NCBI GenBank assembly: GCA_002419585.1
Contig: DIGJ01000013.1
Span: 124,001 to 188,000, forward strand
Length of the DNA: 64,000 nucleotides
Origin: Lachnoclostridium sp. UBA5725
Lineage (GTDB): Bacteria; Bacillota; Clostridia; Lachnospirales; Lachnospiraceae
Direction: 5' to 3'
Notes under the pieces: generated by a model
Seen by the model: the letters and a program-made list of their open reading frames with translations, nothing else
The model's database searches: none
What the model was told of the DNA's origin: nothing
Translations under genes and position numbers: made by a program
In this document: positions 26,237 through 35,403 of the stretch, piece by piece
Position numbering within the stretch: the stretch's first letter is position 1
How the letters are laid out: each line of letters begins with the position of its first letter

Positions 26237-26271
26237 TTTTATCTCTCCCAACGTAAAATCGCATCGTCTAT

Positions 26272-26772
26272 TTATAGTTGCTTTCTATACCTTATTTCAA
26301 TTGCAGAATCAAATCGAGTAATCTGTTCTTGGCCATCCTTAAAAAATCCGCATTTTTCGTAGAATCTACATGCTCTGATATTGTCTTTAAAAACCCAAAG
26401 ATAAATATACTTTTTTCCTGCTACGGAAATATCTTTACATGCTCGTTCCATCATTGCTTTGCCAATTCCACTTCCCCACGTCTTTTTCAAGGAATGGACT
26501 GCAACAATCTCAGCAGATTCTGGATCGTCATCCCCATTACACCAAAATAGTTCACCACATGGCTCCTCATTTAAGTATGCCATATAAAAAGTTCCTTTTT
26601 CAGCATCAAACACGGACTCTAACATGTTAGTACACGTCTCTAAATTAGCGTGTTTTTGCAACGTTTCTTTTGAAATAATGTCTTCAAAAGCCGTATGAAA
26701 CGATTCCATTTGTATTTGAACCAATTGCGCAATATCCTCTTTTTTTGCAACGTTTATTTCAATTCGATCCAT
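26272..26772 (-). CDS. GNAT family N-acetyltransferase
   Basis: 166 aa from ATG 26772 (MDRIEINVAKKEDIAQLVQI), with GGAGGAG upstream; an outer in-frame ATG at 26799 has no site. Acetyl-CoA loop is SLKKTWGSGIGKAMMERACK; the end has YIYLWVFKDNIRACRFYEKC followed by GFF. Substrate unknown. Confidence 0.9.
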   Translation of the reverse strand: MDRIEINVAKKEDIAQLVQIQMESFHTAFEDIISKETLQKHANLETCTNMLESVFDAEKGTFYMAYLNEEPCGELFWCNGDDDPESAEIVAVHSLKKTWGSGIGKAMMERACKDISVAGKKYIYLWVFKDNIRACRFYEKCGFFKDGQEQITRFDSAIEIRYRKQL

Positions 26773-26827
26773 AATATCTCCTCCATCCATCTGTTTCATG
26801 GAAACATTGTCTTCATTTCGGCCATCG

Positions 26828-28675
26828 TTAAGCCTGAATCTTTACCGCTTTACGTGAACTATACGTTCCAAAATCAGAATAAGTATCGTGCTTGATATAA
26901 GCAACTACCCGAAAGGAATACGTCGCTCCCTTTTCCAATCCGGATAATGTCAATGTGGTAGCCTTTGTTTTTGCATTCACAACATAGGTTTCTTTGTCAG
27001 ATTTGTATTCAATGTTATATCCTGTAACTCCAGGTATGGCATTCCAGCTAATTGTAGCTTCTCCATTTCCCGTATTCTTTAATGATTTTATGTAGGTCTT
27101 TCCAATGGTTACCGTTTTCGCCATTTTTACACATCGGATATCATATGTATTTTTTCTCAACTGCATATAAATTTTCACATCTGCTTTGAGATTGTCCGAA
27201 GCACTGATTATTTTTCCGTTTTTATCAATTACATATTCCATTTGACCATCGCCGGATGCAAATTTAACATAAACACCAGTATTGCCTGGAAGTATTTGAT
27301 AATCTATGAATTCCACAACCCAAATATTTTTTAAAGTAATGTCTGTTACTTTATTTAATTTACTATCCGTAAACGTTAGTTTTGTTGTATCATCCGATGG
27401 AGACTTTACTATAATATTGCCATCTCCAATACGTCGTAAATAACCATCTGCAACGAATTCCTCTAATTTACCATTATAATAAACACGGTTTCCATTTTCA
27501 TCGGAACTTTTGATATAATCCCCATCATATACTACTTCCGAATCAAATGCTTTCACCAGATTTCCGTTTGCATCATATAAGGTTAATCCACCAATATATA
27601 GATCACCTTCCACATCATCATCGATATATCCAAAAGCAAAATAAGCACCAAATTTCCAGCCGAAATTATAGATATCCGTGACATCCGTATTTTCCGTTTT
27701 TTGATAGGTGATTGTATCAAGAAGAGCTGCTTTTTTATCCCTACTATTTTGGTAAAATGCAACATTGCCAATAGTATTGACATACTCTGCTTTTGCTAAT
27801 TGATTCCCATTTCTGTCATAAATAAAATAACAGGATTTCATGCTTGATTTTCCCTCTTTATTTAACGCGCTATAGAAGGTATCTAGAATATAACAATTCC
27901 CTAAATTTTCAATCTGTGTTCCTTTATATATTTGTTCGGTATAGTCTTTTGGAATGTTTTCTTTTATTTCTTTTTCTACGCTCGTTTTCATATTGGTGAT
28001 TGCCGTATTATATTGGAGCCAATACTGATTATTCGCAGTTTTATCTGACTCTGGGATTTCAGTAATCGGGTTGCCACTATAATCGTATGTACCCTTTATC
28101 TCAACGCAAGCAGGATCCGATTTCTTATTATCCCCTTCTGTATAAATAGGTTTATATACCACAAAGAACGTTACATATTCTTTCAATACTTCACCCGTAC
28201 CATATGTATAAAGTACCTGTCCTGTTCTGTCGATTAGATAGGTTTTATTTTTTGAATCAACCGCACGAAATCCTTGATCCATAAAGTAAATCTGTGTGTA
28301 TTTATTCGCAGGTATGATGGTATCTCCATCTCTATCTATAACACCATAATATAGTGTTCCTTTTACTTTTTTCCCGACTATTGCATCTATTGTATCTTCA
28401 GTATCATTCTTGCGGATTTCATTAATGTCATTAAATTGTGTCCGTTTTATTAATTTACCAGTAAATCCATCCATAAGTGCTACGCTGCCGCGACTGTAGC
28501 CATAGATAACTCCATCGGTGTCAAAATTTACTGGATAATATCGGTCAATTGAAGTTGTATTTATTTTGCTTACTTTCCATTTTACATCAGCAGCCTTTGC
28601 CTCTGTATTAATTGTCAATGGAAATACCAATGCACAGATTAGTAAATAAGCTATCCATTTTTTCATTTTTGTCAT
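26828..28675 (-). CDS. Secreted protein with WG-like/propeller body and C-terminal fibronectin type III domain
   Basis: 615 aa, start after GGAGG. Signal peptide to about residue 29 (cleavage near AKA). The N-terminal part has repeats such as YGVIDRDGDTIIPANKYTQI and VDSKNKTYLIDRTGQVLY that recall WG/KWG repeats. The middle is a series of short strands (YDANGNLVKAF; YVIDKNGKIIS). The last about 90 residues are a fibronectin type III domain (NGEATISWNAIPGVTGYNIE to GATYSFRVVAY). Probably an extracellular binding or wall-associated protein. Ligand unknown. Confidence 0.8.
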   Translation of the reverse strand: MTKMKKWIAYLLICALVFPLTINTEAKAADVKWKVSKINTTSIDRYYPVNFDTDGVIYGYSRGSVALMDGFTGKLIKRTQFNDINEIRKNDTEDTIDAIVGKKVKGTLYYGVIDRDGDTIIPANKYTQIYFMDQGFRAVDSKNKTYLIDRTGQVLYTYGTGEVLKEYVTFFVVYKPIYTEGDNKKSDPACVEIKGTYDYSGNPITEIPESDKTANNQYWLQYNTAITNMKTSVEKEIKENIPKDYTEQIYKGTQIENLGNCYILDTFYSALNKEGKSSMKSCYFIYDRNGNQLAKAEYVNTIGNVAFYQNSRDKKAALLDTITYQKTENTDVTDIYNFGWKFGAYFAFGYIDDDVEGDLYIGGLTLYDANGNLVKAFDSEVVYDGDYIKSSDENGNRVYYNGKLEEFVADGYLRRIGDGNIIVKSPSDDTTKLTFTDSKLNKVTDITLKNIWVVEFIDYQILPGNTGVYVKFASGDGQMEYVIDKNGKIISASDNLKADVKIYMQLRKNTYDIRCVKMAKTVTIGKTYIKSLKNTGNGEATISWNAIPGVTGYNIEYKSDKETYVVNAKTKATTLTLSGLEKGATYSFRVVAYIKHDTYSDFGTYSSRKAVKIQA

Positions 28676-28787
28676 TGTATGTCCTCCTTTTTAGCTGTAT
28701 TCCCATATCGAATACTGTTTCATTATATACCTCAAGGAAAGACAATGGTAACATATTTTCAAATCTTAATATTTTTGTAAGAAAAAA

Positions 28788-28819
28788 AAGGTACCACTAT
28801 ATTTCTATAGCAGTACCTT
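28788..28819 (-). terminator. Intrinsic terminator (minus strand)
   Basis: A 14-bp stem (AAGGTAC... to ...GTACCTT) with a four-base loop is followed on the minus strand by eight T. It closes the transcription unit that once ended with the chemotaxis-receptor fragment. A near-identical hairpin is at 40813-40842. Confidence 0.85.
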
Positions 28820-28833
28820 ACCTTTTCTACTCA

Positions 28834-29007
28834 TTAAATATTATATTTTTCAATGGCATTTACTAATTTTACAGAAATGGTGCTTATCTGTTCTGCAATT
28901 TCTAAAACTTCGTTCGCTTTTTCTGTTATATTGGCAGTTTTCTCTGCAATGATACTTGTGCCAGAGGCGGATTGATTGTTATGCCGTTTAATTTCAGTCG
29001 CTAGGAT
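28834..29007 (-). pseudogene. C-terminal fragment of a methyl-accepting chemotaxis protein
   Basis: Reading minus in the frame ending with TAA 28834-28836 gives NNQSASGTSIIAEKTANITE, then KANEVLEIAEQISTIS and the end VKLVNAIEKYNI. Heptad structure and the terminal helix pattern are those of the last coiled-coil segment of MCP receptors. Everything upstream is missing; the fragment abuts and slightly overlaps the 28994-29404 gene. It lies in the gap 28676-28993, which also holds the terminator. Confidence 0.6.
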
Positions 29008-29404
29008 TGTCTTTTATGATGGATTCTAGTTTTCTTGCTTTATCATAAGACATACGCTTCCAATTTCCGTCGTTTTCTCTTAAGAAAATGTTCCCGAAAT
29101 GATATACAACATTTTGACTTCCATCCTTGTAGGAAATCGTGATAATATATGTCATTCCCGAATATTCGTCTGGATTTTCTGTGAATCTTTTCTTTAGCGA
29201 TAATTCGTTCAAATATTCAATGATTTTTCCAATCTTATCTACGTCAGTGTAGCTTCTTTTATATGTTTCGCTCTCCGGCAAGGTAGTAATCACAATCTTA
29301 GTTGCATCTTCTTTCGTAATATTAAGATTGTTGGTAAAATGCCATGTAACCAAAAACATTACGGTAATGGCAAGGATACCCATCATCACTATAAATCTTT
29401 TCAT
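28994..29404 (-). CDS. Membrane-anchored hypothetical protein, DUF5301-like
   Basis: 136 aa, start after GGAG. A single N-terminal membrane helix (residues 4-25) could be a signal anchor. The outside part (ATKIVITTLPESETYKRSYT; DVDKIGKIIEYLNEL; YIITISYKDGSQNVVYHFGN) resembles the short DUF5301 family of Firmicutes. Function unknown; the name is moderately sure. Confidence 0.7.
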   Translation of the reverse strand: MKRFIVMMGILAITVMFLVTWHFTNNLNITKEDATKIVITTLPESETYKRSYTDVDKIGKIIEYLNELSLKKRFTENPDEYSGMTYIITISYKDGSQNVVYHFGNIFLRENDGNWKRMSYDKARKLESIIKDNPSD

Positions 29405-29448
29405 AAGGACATCTCCTTTTTTTTGAGAATAACTTCATTATTATTTTA

Positions 29449-30216
29449 CTAATAACCATTCACCTCATAGGCAACATACTCATGGTCATAATGATATCCA
29501 AGTTTTTCAGCTAACGCCACGGACCACTTATTTTGAGCATCCCAACTAGGATACAATTTATTTTCTAGACATGCCAATATTAATTTAGCACCACATACAT
29601 ATGCCAATCCTTTTCTTCGGTGCTCTTTTTTCGTATCGATTTCGATCTCAATACCATCTTGATATCTCGCGTAAGAGGAAGCACCTGAAACAAGTTCCTC
29701 ACCTTTTAAGATCGCTACACCGATTCCAAGTTTTTTGTATGTTTCATAATTCTCATATTGCGATACCAAATCCATACTCCATTCATTCGACTTACACAAA
29801 TGAAAAATATCTTCATCTATCATTTTTAAGGAATATTCTGGTTCCAAAGAACGAATCGCATGCTGTAATTTTTCCTTGTCAAATATTTTTGGCTCCTTCT
29901 TAATCGCATAACGCATAACCATTCTTGCTTTGTTTCCATATGTACGAACGATCAAATCAGCCCACTTTTCATTTTGTGGAACCATTATAATAAAATCTTG
30001 CATACAATCAGTTGGTTTATAACAAACCAACTCTTCATATGGAATACCTGCAAAAAAGCAAAAATCGCCAAGAATGGCCATTGCAGATGATGGTGTTTCC
30101 AAATTGTCTGCATAAATCGTTCCCATTATATTTTGTAGGCAAGACCATATCAATGTTTCCTGCCAATCAAGAAATAATGGTTCTACTTTCTGTGTATCTT
30201 CTATTTTTACAACCAT
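29449..30216 (-). CDS. GNAT acetyltransferase, ZmaR type
   Basis: 255 aa, start after AAGGAG. The long form has an N-terminal non-catalytic half (EELVCYKPTDCMQDFIIMVP) and a C-terminal GNAT domain (IEIEIDTKKEHRRKGLAYVC; YPSWDAQNKWSVALAEKLGY). This arrangement matches the family related to zwittermicin A self-resistance protein ZmaR. These proteins acetylate amines; the specific target is unknown. Confidence 0.85.
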   Translation of the reverse strand: MVVKIEDTQKVEPLFLDWQETLIWSCLQNIMGTIYADNLETPSSAMAILGDFCFFAGIPYEELVCYKPTDCMQDFIIMVPQNEKWADLIVRTYGNKARMVMRYAIKKEPKIFDKEKLQHAIRSLEPEYSLKMIDEDIFHLCKSNEWSMDLVSQYENYETYKKLGIGVAILKGEELVSGASSYARYQDGIEIEIDTKKEHRRKGLAYVCGAKLILACLENKLYPSWDAQNKWSVALAEKLGYHYDHEYVAYEVNGY

Positions 30217-30233
30217 AGTTTACTCCTTCGGTA

Positions 30234-30352
30234 TTATTTTACGATTATCCTAAAATCACAACAATCGCCACCTTTTCCAATTGTCTTTGTTCTACCCCAG
30301 ATTAGTTTTTGGTGCATATTGCCATAACAGGCATCATCCGTTTGATTGTTCT
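30234..30352 (-). pseudogene. C-terminal fragment of an ATC hydrolase-like protein
   Basis: Minus-strand reading in the frame ending at TAA 30234-30236 gives NNQTDDACYGNMHQKLIWGR, then TKTIGKGGDCCDFRIIVK. The ending GRTKTIGKGG.CCDFR is typical of L-2-amino-thiazoline-4-carboxylic acid hydrolase family proteins. A stop (30353-30355) cuts it off upstream, leaving 39 codons. Its stop is 17 bases before the ZmaR-type gene start. Confidence 0.65.
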
Positions 30353-30388
30353 ATACTTTTTAAATTAACATTTGCCATATGTTCTCGC

Positions 30389-31315
30389 TCACTCCATTAA
30401 ATATTTTAAAAATTCTTTTTCCTTTTCAATATGAATTCCATGTCCGCACTCAAAACGAATTATTTTACTGTCCGTAATGAAATTATTTACTTTTTTTACA
30501 TCTTCTTCACTCATTGCTGCCAACAAAACACCCTCATCACTGATATTTGTTTTTGCTTTCATGATTACGGTTTCACAGCGAATTTTTTTCAATATTTCTT
30601 CATGAGATATGTTTGCATGAAAACTGTCATTATAAAAAGTTTCTCCAAAGTACGGATCATATTGATTCATTCCTCGATAACCACTAAGTGCTGACTTTGG
30701 CCAAAATGGAACCTTTAGGTCTTTATCCGAATGTTTTTCACGATACTTTTTCGCCATTCCAATCATTTTTCTTCTGATTTTGTTTCTGGATTTTTCAGGG
30801 AAGAAATCCCATGCCTTCTGGTTTGAAAAATAATACAAAACAAAATCTTTTTCTTCCCTTTGCTCATTATAACTGTGGCAAATGCTTGACAAATCATTAT
30901 AATTGAACGTTTTAAATCTTCTCTCCCCTTGCGAGGAAAAGAATGGTGGATCTTCTAAGTACAACTTTTCACAAAAATCGGAATAGGCTGCAATAAAAGC
31001 TGCAATCAATCCTCCGGAGGAATGCCCCACTAAATATACGTTGCATTTTACTATATTTTCAATGAAATTAATTATGGCTTCGCCTATTGCTTGAATATTA
31101 TAATTTCCCCTGTCATGAGAACTATAACCATGCCCATAACAATCGAGTGCAAAAATATGATATTTTTTTGATAGAGTTTTAAAAACATTGTCGTAACTTA
31201 TGCTACTAACACCTTGTGCATGAATCAGGACCAATGGCTTTAAATCATTTTTAATTTCGTAATAATGTAATGAAATATTATCCGTTGTATATTTACTAGA
31301 CATGATTTCTTCCAT
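30389..31315 (-). CDS. Alpha/beta hydrolase
   Basis: 308 aa from ATG 31315, eight bases after AGGAGG (the TTG at 31318 is not needed). Motifs: LIHAQG (oxyanion loop), LDCYGHGYSS, nucleophile LVGHSSGG (Ser about 98), and the final ECGHGIHIEKE with the catalytic His. A lysine-rich cap domain occupies about residues 130-220. Cytoplasmic esterase/lipase-like enzyme of unknown substrate. Confidence 0.88.
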   Translation of the reverse strand: MEEIMSSKYTTDNISLHYYEIKNDLKPLVLIHAQGVSSISYDNVFKTLSKKYHIFALDCYGHGYSSHDRGNYNIQAIGEAIINFIENIVKCNVYLVGHSSGGLIAAFIAAYSDFCEKLYLEDPPFFSSQGERRFKTFNYNDLSSICHSYNEQREEKDFVLYYFSNQKAWDFFPEKSRNKIRRKMIGMAKKYREKHSDKDLKVPFWPKSALSGYRGMNQYDPYFGETFYNDSFHANISHEEILKKIRCETVIMKAKTNISDEGVLLAAMSEEDVKKVNNFITDSKIIRFECGHGIHIEKEKEFLKYLME

Positions 31316-31361
31316 CAATCATTCCTCCTAATTAAATGGTATTACGTTTCAGAAACTAATC

Positions 31362-32168
31362 TTACCAAGTTTCCCGATGTATTTTATTGATTTCGTGCCG
31401 ATTCGGTTGCACTTTTTTCTCCTGTGTATACCCAAATGCGATTAAAGCAATCGGTCTGATATGATTGGGCAAATTAAATTCATTCACAATATCCTTATAA
31501 AAATCGGAACTTTGTTTTACACCACACCAAACACCCCCAAGCCCTAAGGATTGGATTGCAAGTAGCAAGTTCTGCGTTGCAGCTGAGCAATCTTCTAATA
31601 GCCATTCTGGTATACACTGCATAATTTTATCCCCGCATACAATGATGCAGGCAGCAGCACTTTCTAACATTTTTGCGTAATGGGAAATTTCCGTAATCTG
31701 CTTCATTTGTTCTTTGTTTTGTGTAATGACAAAATGAAATGGGCGCTTATTTTTTGCAGAAGGCGCACATAGTCCTGCATTTAAAATAGTATCTATGACC
31801 GCATTGCTAATTTCCTTGTCAGTAAAGGATCGAATGCTTGCGCGTTCTCGAATGATTTTCAAGGTCTCATTTTCTAATAATTCAGGCTCCGCTATTGATT
31901 CATTATCTTCGTGATCCAGTTCAATATCTAACGAAACATTCAAGTTTTCTTCTTCCTTTAGATTAAGATGTTTGATGAGTTGTTTGCTAAAAAACAGAAA
32001 GAATCTACCATTCCCCTTGGACATCAATCTTGACTTAAACTGAGTACCATTAATGATACATTTCACAAAAATTGATCCTTTTGGAATGCCAAACTCTAAT
32101 TTGGGGTTAAAAGGAAGGTGAGCTATAACAGAGTTGCCTTCCCTTTTAATATCAATCGTACAGTTCAT
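31362..32168 (-). CDS. DUF1905 domain fused to nitroreductase
   Basis: 268 aa, start after TGGAGG. Residues 1-90 are a DUF1905 beta-barrel (VIAHLPFNPKLEFGIPKGSI; FFLFFSKQLIKHLNLKEEEN). Residues about 103-268 are a nitroreductase (RASIRSFTDKEISNAVIDTI; NAGLCAPSAKNKRPFHFVIT; GLGGVWCGV; FGYTQEKK), an FMN-dependent NAD(P)H oxidoreductase fold. An acidic linker (LDHEDNESIAEPELLENE) joins them. The combination is unusual and may direct the reductase to a specific bound substrate. Confidence 0.85.
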   Translation of the reverse strand: MNCTIDIKREGNSVIAHLPFNPKLEFGIPKGSIFVKCIINGTQFKSRLMSKGNGRFFLFFSKQLIKHLNLKEEENLNVSLDIELDHEDNESIAEPELLENETLKIIRERASIRSFTDKEISNAVIDTILNAGLCAPSAKNKRPFHFVITQNKEQMKQITEISHYAKMLESAAACIIVCGDKIMQCIPEWLLEDCSAATQNLLLAIQSLGLGGVWCGVKQSSDFYKDIVNEFNLPNHIRPIALIAFGYTQEKKVQPNRHEINKIHRETW

Positions 32169-32215
32169 TCAAATACCTCCATAAAATTATTTAATCAAAC
32201 TCAAATATTCTATTA

Positions 32216-32773
32216 TTAATAGATTTTCCCATATAAAATCTTAGCATTTTGAGTATATTCACGTACAAATTCTGTCTTACTTTCTGTATATCCGTCTCGG
32301 TTATGCTCATATTGCTTCCAAAGAGATAGCTTTAATTTTTCATATTCCTTTGCAATCTCAGAGTGTTCGTTCAGATAATCTCTGAAATACAGCTCATCGT
32401 TGTCCCCATGGCTTCTAAGATGTATGTGAAATACTTTTTCAGCAAATCCATTTGGTGTATATCCTTTATTAAAATCAATGGAAGTTTGATTTTGCGCCAT
32501 GCAAATATAGCCATTGTTTAGAAGTACACTTTTAATGATCTCAAATTCACTTAGATTGGCTTCCACTAAAATATCGATAATTGGTTTTGCGCAGATACCC
32601 TCTATGGAAGTGCTACCAATATGATGCATTTTGACCGTATGTGGCAGAACCAATAAGAGAAGGTTTTTTTCTTCCTGATACCAATCCGCCCAATATACTT
32701 GGTGCTGCGTCAATTGTATCGGAAATAATTCCCACAATTCTTCCAACGTCATTTCTGACAAAGGCTTACACAT
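32216..32773 (-). CDS. GrpB/UPF0157 nucleotidyltransferase-fold protein
   Basis: 185 aa, start after AAGGAG. Contains the family landmark HHIGSTSIEGICAKPIIDIL (about 50-69) with the Gly-Ser and Asp pattern of the nucleotidyltransferase fold, and FHIHLRSHGD later. The family is named after a misassigned heat-shock gene in other bacteria and has no settled activity; some members add CoA-linked or nucleotide groups to small molecules. Confidence 0.9.
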   Translation of the reverse strand: MCKPLSEMTLEELWELFPIQLTQHQVYWADWYQEEKNLLLLVLPHTVKMHHIGSTSIEGICAKPIIDILVEANLSEFEIIKSVLLNNGYICMAQNQTSIDFNKGYTPNGFAEKVFHIHLRSHGDNDELYFRDYLNEHSEIAKEYEKLKLSLWKQYEHNRDGYTESKTEFVREYTQNAKILYGKIY

Positions 32774-32788
32774 AAGTGGATCTCCTTT

Positions 32789-33487
32789 CTAGGAATCAAA
32801 CTCAATGGCTAATTTAGCGGCTTTTGAGGCATGTATTTTTGTTGTATCAAACACAGGCAAATTCGTATCTTTTTGCCCAATTAACAAGCCAATCTCCGTG
32901 CAACCAAGAATTACTCCTTGTGCACCCTGTCTTGCAAGAGAATCAATTATGCAACGATATTTTTCTTTTGACGTTTCTGAAATACTACCCAAACATAATT
33001 CATTATAAATTACATCATTCACCATCTCAATTCCCTGTTCATCTGGGATAAGAACTGTAATTCCCGCTTGTTCTAATTTTTCTTTATAAAAATCCTGCGT
33101 CATGGTATATTTGGTTCCAAGCAGCGCTACCTTTTTAATATTATGACATTTTAATTCATCTGCTGTTGCTTCTGCGATATGGACAATCGGAATACCTATC
33201 TGACTTTGGATGTTTGGAACTACTTTGTGCATGGTATTGGTACAAATCACAATAAAGTCTGCTCCAGCTTTTTCTAGATTTTTAGCTGCTTCGGATAAAA
33301 TATCTGCACTTTTTTCCCAGTCACCCTTTGCCTGACAATCCTCTATTTCAGAAAAATCAACACTGTATAGTAGAACTTTTGCTGAGTGAAATCCGCCCAA
33401 CTCTTGCTTTACGATTTCATTCACAATTTTATAATATGTAACCGTGCTTTCCCAGCTCATTCCACCAATCATGCCTATCGTTTTCAT
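32789..33487 (-). CDS. Aspartate/glutamate racemase family protein
   Basis: 232 aa from ATG 33487 (MKTIGMIGGMSWESTVTYYK), after AGGAGG. The catalytic cysteines lie in VICTNTMHK and GVILGCTEIG. Cofactor-independent racemases of this family interconvert D- and L-aspartate or glutamate. A second paralogue is at 38537-39223. Confidence 0.92.
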   Translation of the reverse strand: MKTIGMIGGMSWESTVTYYKIVNEIVKQELGGFHSAKVLLYSVDFSEIEDCQAKGDWEKSADILSEAAKNLEKAGADFIVICTNTMHKVVPNIQSQIGIPIVHIAEATADELKCHNIKKVALLGTKYTMTQDFYKEKLEQAGITVLIPDEQGIEMVNDVIYNELCLGSISETSKEKYRCIIDSLARQGAQGVILGCTEIGLLIGQKDTNLPVFDTTKIHASKAAKLAIEFDS

Positions 33488-33523
33488 TGTATTTCCTCCT
33501 ATCAAGTGTATCCCTTATTAAGC

Positions 33524-34018
33524 TTAAAGCAAAAACTTGCGCATAATACAGTCATGTTCCCTTTCTTTAAAAACGGTATACCCAGCTCTTATATAAAGTT
33601 TTTTTGCTTTCGCGTTGTGATTCATTACCCCTAACCTCATTTCAGTGAGGCCCTGTGCTTTTGCTAATCTCTCTGCTACAAGCAATGCTTGAGAGCCATA
33701 TCCCTTTTTTCTATACATTTCATAAATATAGAAATCACCAATAAAAGCCTCACCCGGAAAACCATGCTTATCTTCATTTAAAAACCAAAGAATTCCTACT
33801 TTTTGTCCTTTTACAGTAATATTATACAAATATGTGTCGGGGGTACAAAATCCGTTATTGAATACATCGTTATATTCCCATACAGCAAATTCATGTGCAG
33901 CCTGTTTTGTATTATATCGCCCACTTCGCATCAACTCGGTTTCGTAATTGGATATTGCCGAAAGAATATAGTCATTATAATCTTCCAACGTCATTTTTTC
34001 CAAATTTATATTTTCCAT
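33524..34018 (-). CDS. GNAT family N-acetyltransferase
   Basis: 164 aa, start after GAAGGAG. Acetyl-CoA loop IYEMYRKKGYGSQALLVAER and end MRLGVMNHNAKAKKLYIRAG, then YTVFKERE. A tryptophan-rich strand (VGILWFLNEDKHGFPGEAFI) precedes the loop. Substrate unknown. Confidence 0.9.
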   Translation of the reverse strand: MENINLEKMTLEDYNDYILSAISNYETELMRSGRYNTKQAAHEFAVWEYNDVFNNGFCTPDTYLYNITVKGQKVGILWFLNEDKHGFPGEAFIGDFYIYEMYRKKGYGSQALLVAERLAKAQGLTEMRLGVMNHNAKAKKLYIRAGYTVFKEREHDCIMRKFLL

Positions 34019-34045
34019 TTTCTTTCTCCTTCGGGCTTATCTCTT

Positions 34046-34534
34046 CTATTTTCTACTCTCACTGAACGAAAGACCGTAATAAATATCGAGATCAGCAAAA
34101 GAATAATTTTTTTTAACATATACCGTAATTTTATCCCCGATACATAATTCCGGTTTTTCCCATAATAAAGCGCTTTTTCCTTTGTATTCTTTATCGTTAA
34201 TCATATACTTAAAAGATACAATATAAGGTGATTGATTGCCCCAACGGGTGTAAGATAATAGCTTTATTTTAGTAACAGTACCCTGAATTTTCACTCCATT
34301 TTCTTTCAATTTCTTACGTTTTTTTTGGTGATACCAAGGAATAAAAAAGAACGTATTTCCAAAGATGAAAATGATAATTCCTAAAATAGGAAATACAATA
34401 GCTGGATCCCCTTTTGAATTAGGGCTTGTTGCTAACAATCCGATTGCATTTAAATATCCAGCCACAATAAACATAGGGCCTAGAATCAAGAATATGTAGC
34501 TTATCAATTGCATTAAAGAATTGGGCTTTTTCAA
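34046..34534 (-). CDS. DUF3592-like membrane protein with a TTG start
   Basis: 162 aa starting at TTG 34534 (then KKPNSLMQL): AGGAGG lies seven bases upstream, whereas the outer ATG 34555 lies before that site. Two N-terminal membrane helices (about 5-28 and 42-63) are followed by a basic region and a beta-rich soluble domain (VKIQGTVTKIKLL; YIVSFKYMINDKEYKGKSAL; VYVKKNYSFADLD), the DUF3592 pattern. Function unknown. Confidence 0.75.
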   Translation of the reverse strand: MKKPNSLMQLISYIFLILGPMFIVAGYLNAIGLLATSPNSKGDPAIVFPILGIIIFIFGNTFFFIPWYHQKKRKKLKENGVKIQGTVTKIKLLSYTRWGNQSPYIVSFKYMINDKEYKGKSALLWEKPELCIGDKITVYVKKNYSFADLDIYYGLSFSESRK

Positions 34535-34606
34535 TATAATACCTCCTGTTGTCATAATTTGGTAGACGACTCACGATTGAATTTTCTCCTTATTTATCGT
34601 TCACGC

Positions 34607-35074
34607 CTAAAATTTAGAATTCTCATAATTGTATGGTATGCTCGTGCCAACAACTACATCTTCAATCTTATTAAGAATCAGCCAATCGTCCATATTTCCC
34701 TGATGATCGAATAAAAGTGGCTGTTCTATTTCCTTAACACCATCAAATTCAACCAGACATAAGCATTTTTTGTGCCATCGTTCTTTTTGTTTTTCGGTTA
34801 AGTTCAATTTATTCTGATTGTTATCTAGTATTTTAGCAATCTCATCCTCTGTTAATTTGACATAGTTTTGAACTGATTTTACAGTTGCGAAGGCAGCGAT
34901 AAGCGCGGTTCCTTTCTCCATAAAATATACGGTTTCACCCTCAAACACTCGACTATGCGGAATTTTACGACCTGCAGCACCTCTTACTACCATTGTTTTT
35001 GTACCATTTATAATTTTATCTAAAACACGTTCTCCTTTTTTACCTGTATTATCACAATATACTAAATGTACCAT
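34607..35074 (-). CDS. ASCH/PUA-like domain protein
   Basis: 155 aa, start after GAGGAG. Beginning VLDKIINGTKTMVVRGAAGR and FEGETVYFMEKGTALIAAFA resemble the PUA-like ASCH/EVE fold, small barrels that bind RNA or modified nucleotides. The C-terminal helices (TEKQKERWHKKCLCLVEFDG) do not fit a better family. The assignment is from overall pattern only. Confidence 0.6.
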   Translation of the reverse strand: MVHLVYCDNTGKKGERVLDKIINGTKTMVVRGAAGRKIPHSRVFEGETVYFMEKGTALIAAFATVKSVQNYVKLTEDEIAKILDNNQNKLNLTEKQKERWHKKCLCLVEFDGVKEIEQPLLFDHQGNMDDWLILNKIEDVVVGTSIPYNYENSKF

Positions 35075-35107
35075 TTTTATTTTCTCCTCGCTATATAAAT
35101 AATTTGA

Positions 35108-35332
35108 TTATTTCTTTTTAATACTCATTCCAATCGCCAAACCCAAACACATTCCAATACTCAATCCCATTGCGATATTGTCAAATAATAATTGACCGAC
35201 TGACATTCCAAGACACATACCAAGGCACATACCCAATGACATATAATTTTCTTCCGAATTACTCTTTTTATCTTCCGATAGTTCCTGATTTAATAAGTTA
35301 TCCTGTTTCACATCTTCGTTATCATTTTCCAT
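35108..35332 (-). CDS. Small protein with glycine-zipper helices
   Basis: 74 aa, start after GAGGAT. The first 29 residues are very acidic (DNEDVKQDNLLNQELSEDKK). The rest is SLGMCLGMCLGMSVGQLLFD and MGLSIGMCLGLAIGMSIKKK, with Gly every four residues as in glycine-zipper transmembrane helices that pack tightly. Probably an oligomeric membrane protein; role unknown. Confidence 0.75.
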   Translation of the reverse strand: MENDNEDVKQDNLLNQELSEDKKSNSEENYMSLGMCLGMCLGMSVGQLLFDNIAMGLSIGMCLGLAIGMSIKKK

Positions 35333-35403
35333 GTTTTATCCTCATTTCGGCACTCTTTTCTCTATTTTAATTTCAGACATATTATTATAGTCTTTACACT
35401 TCA

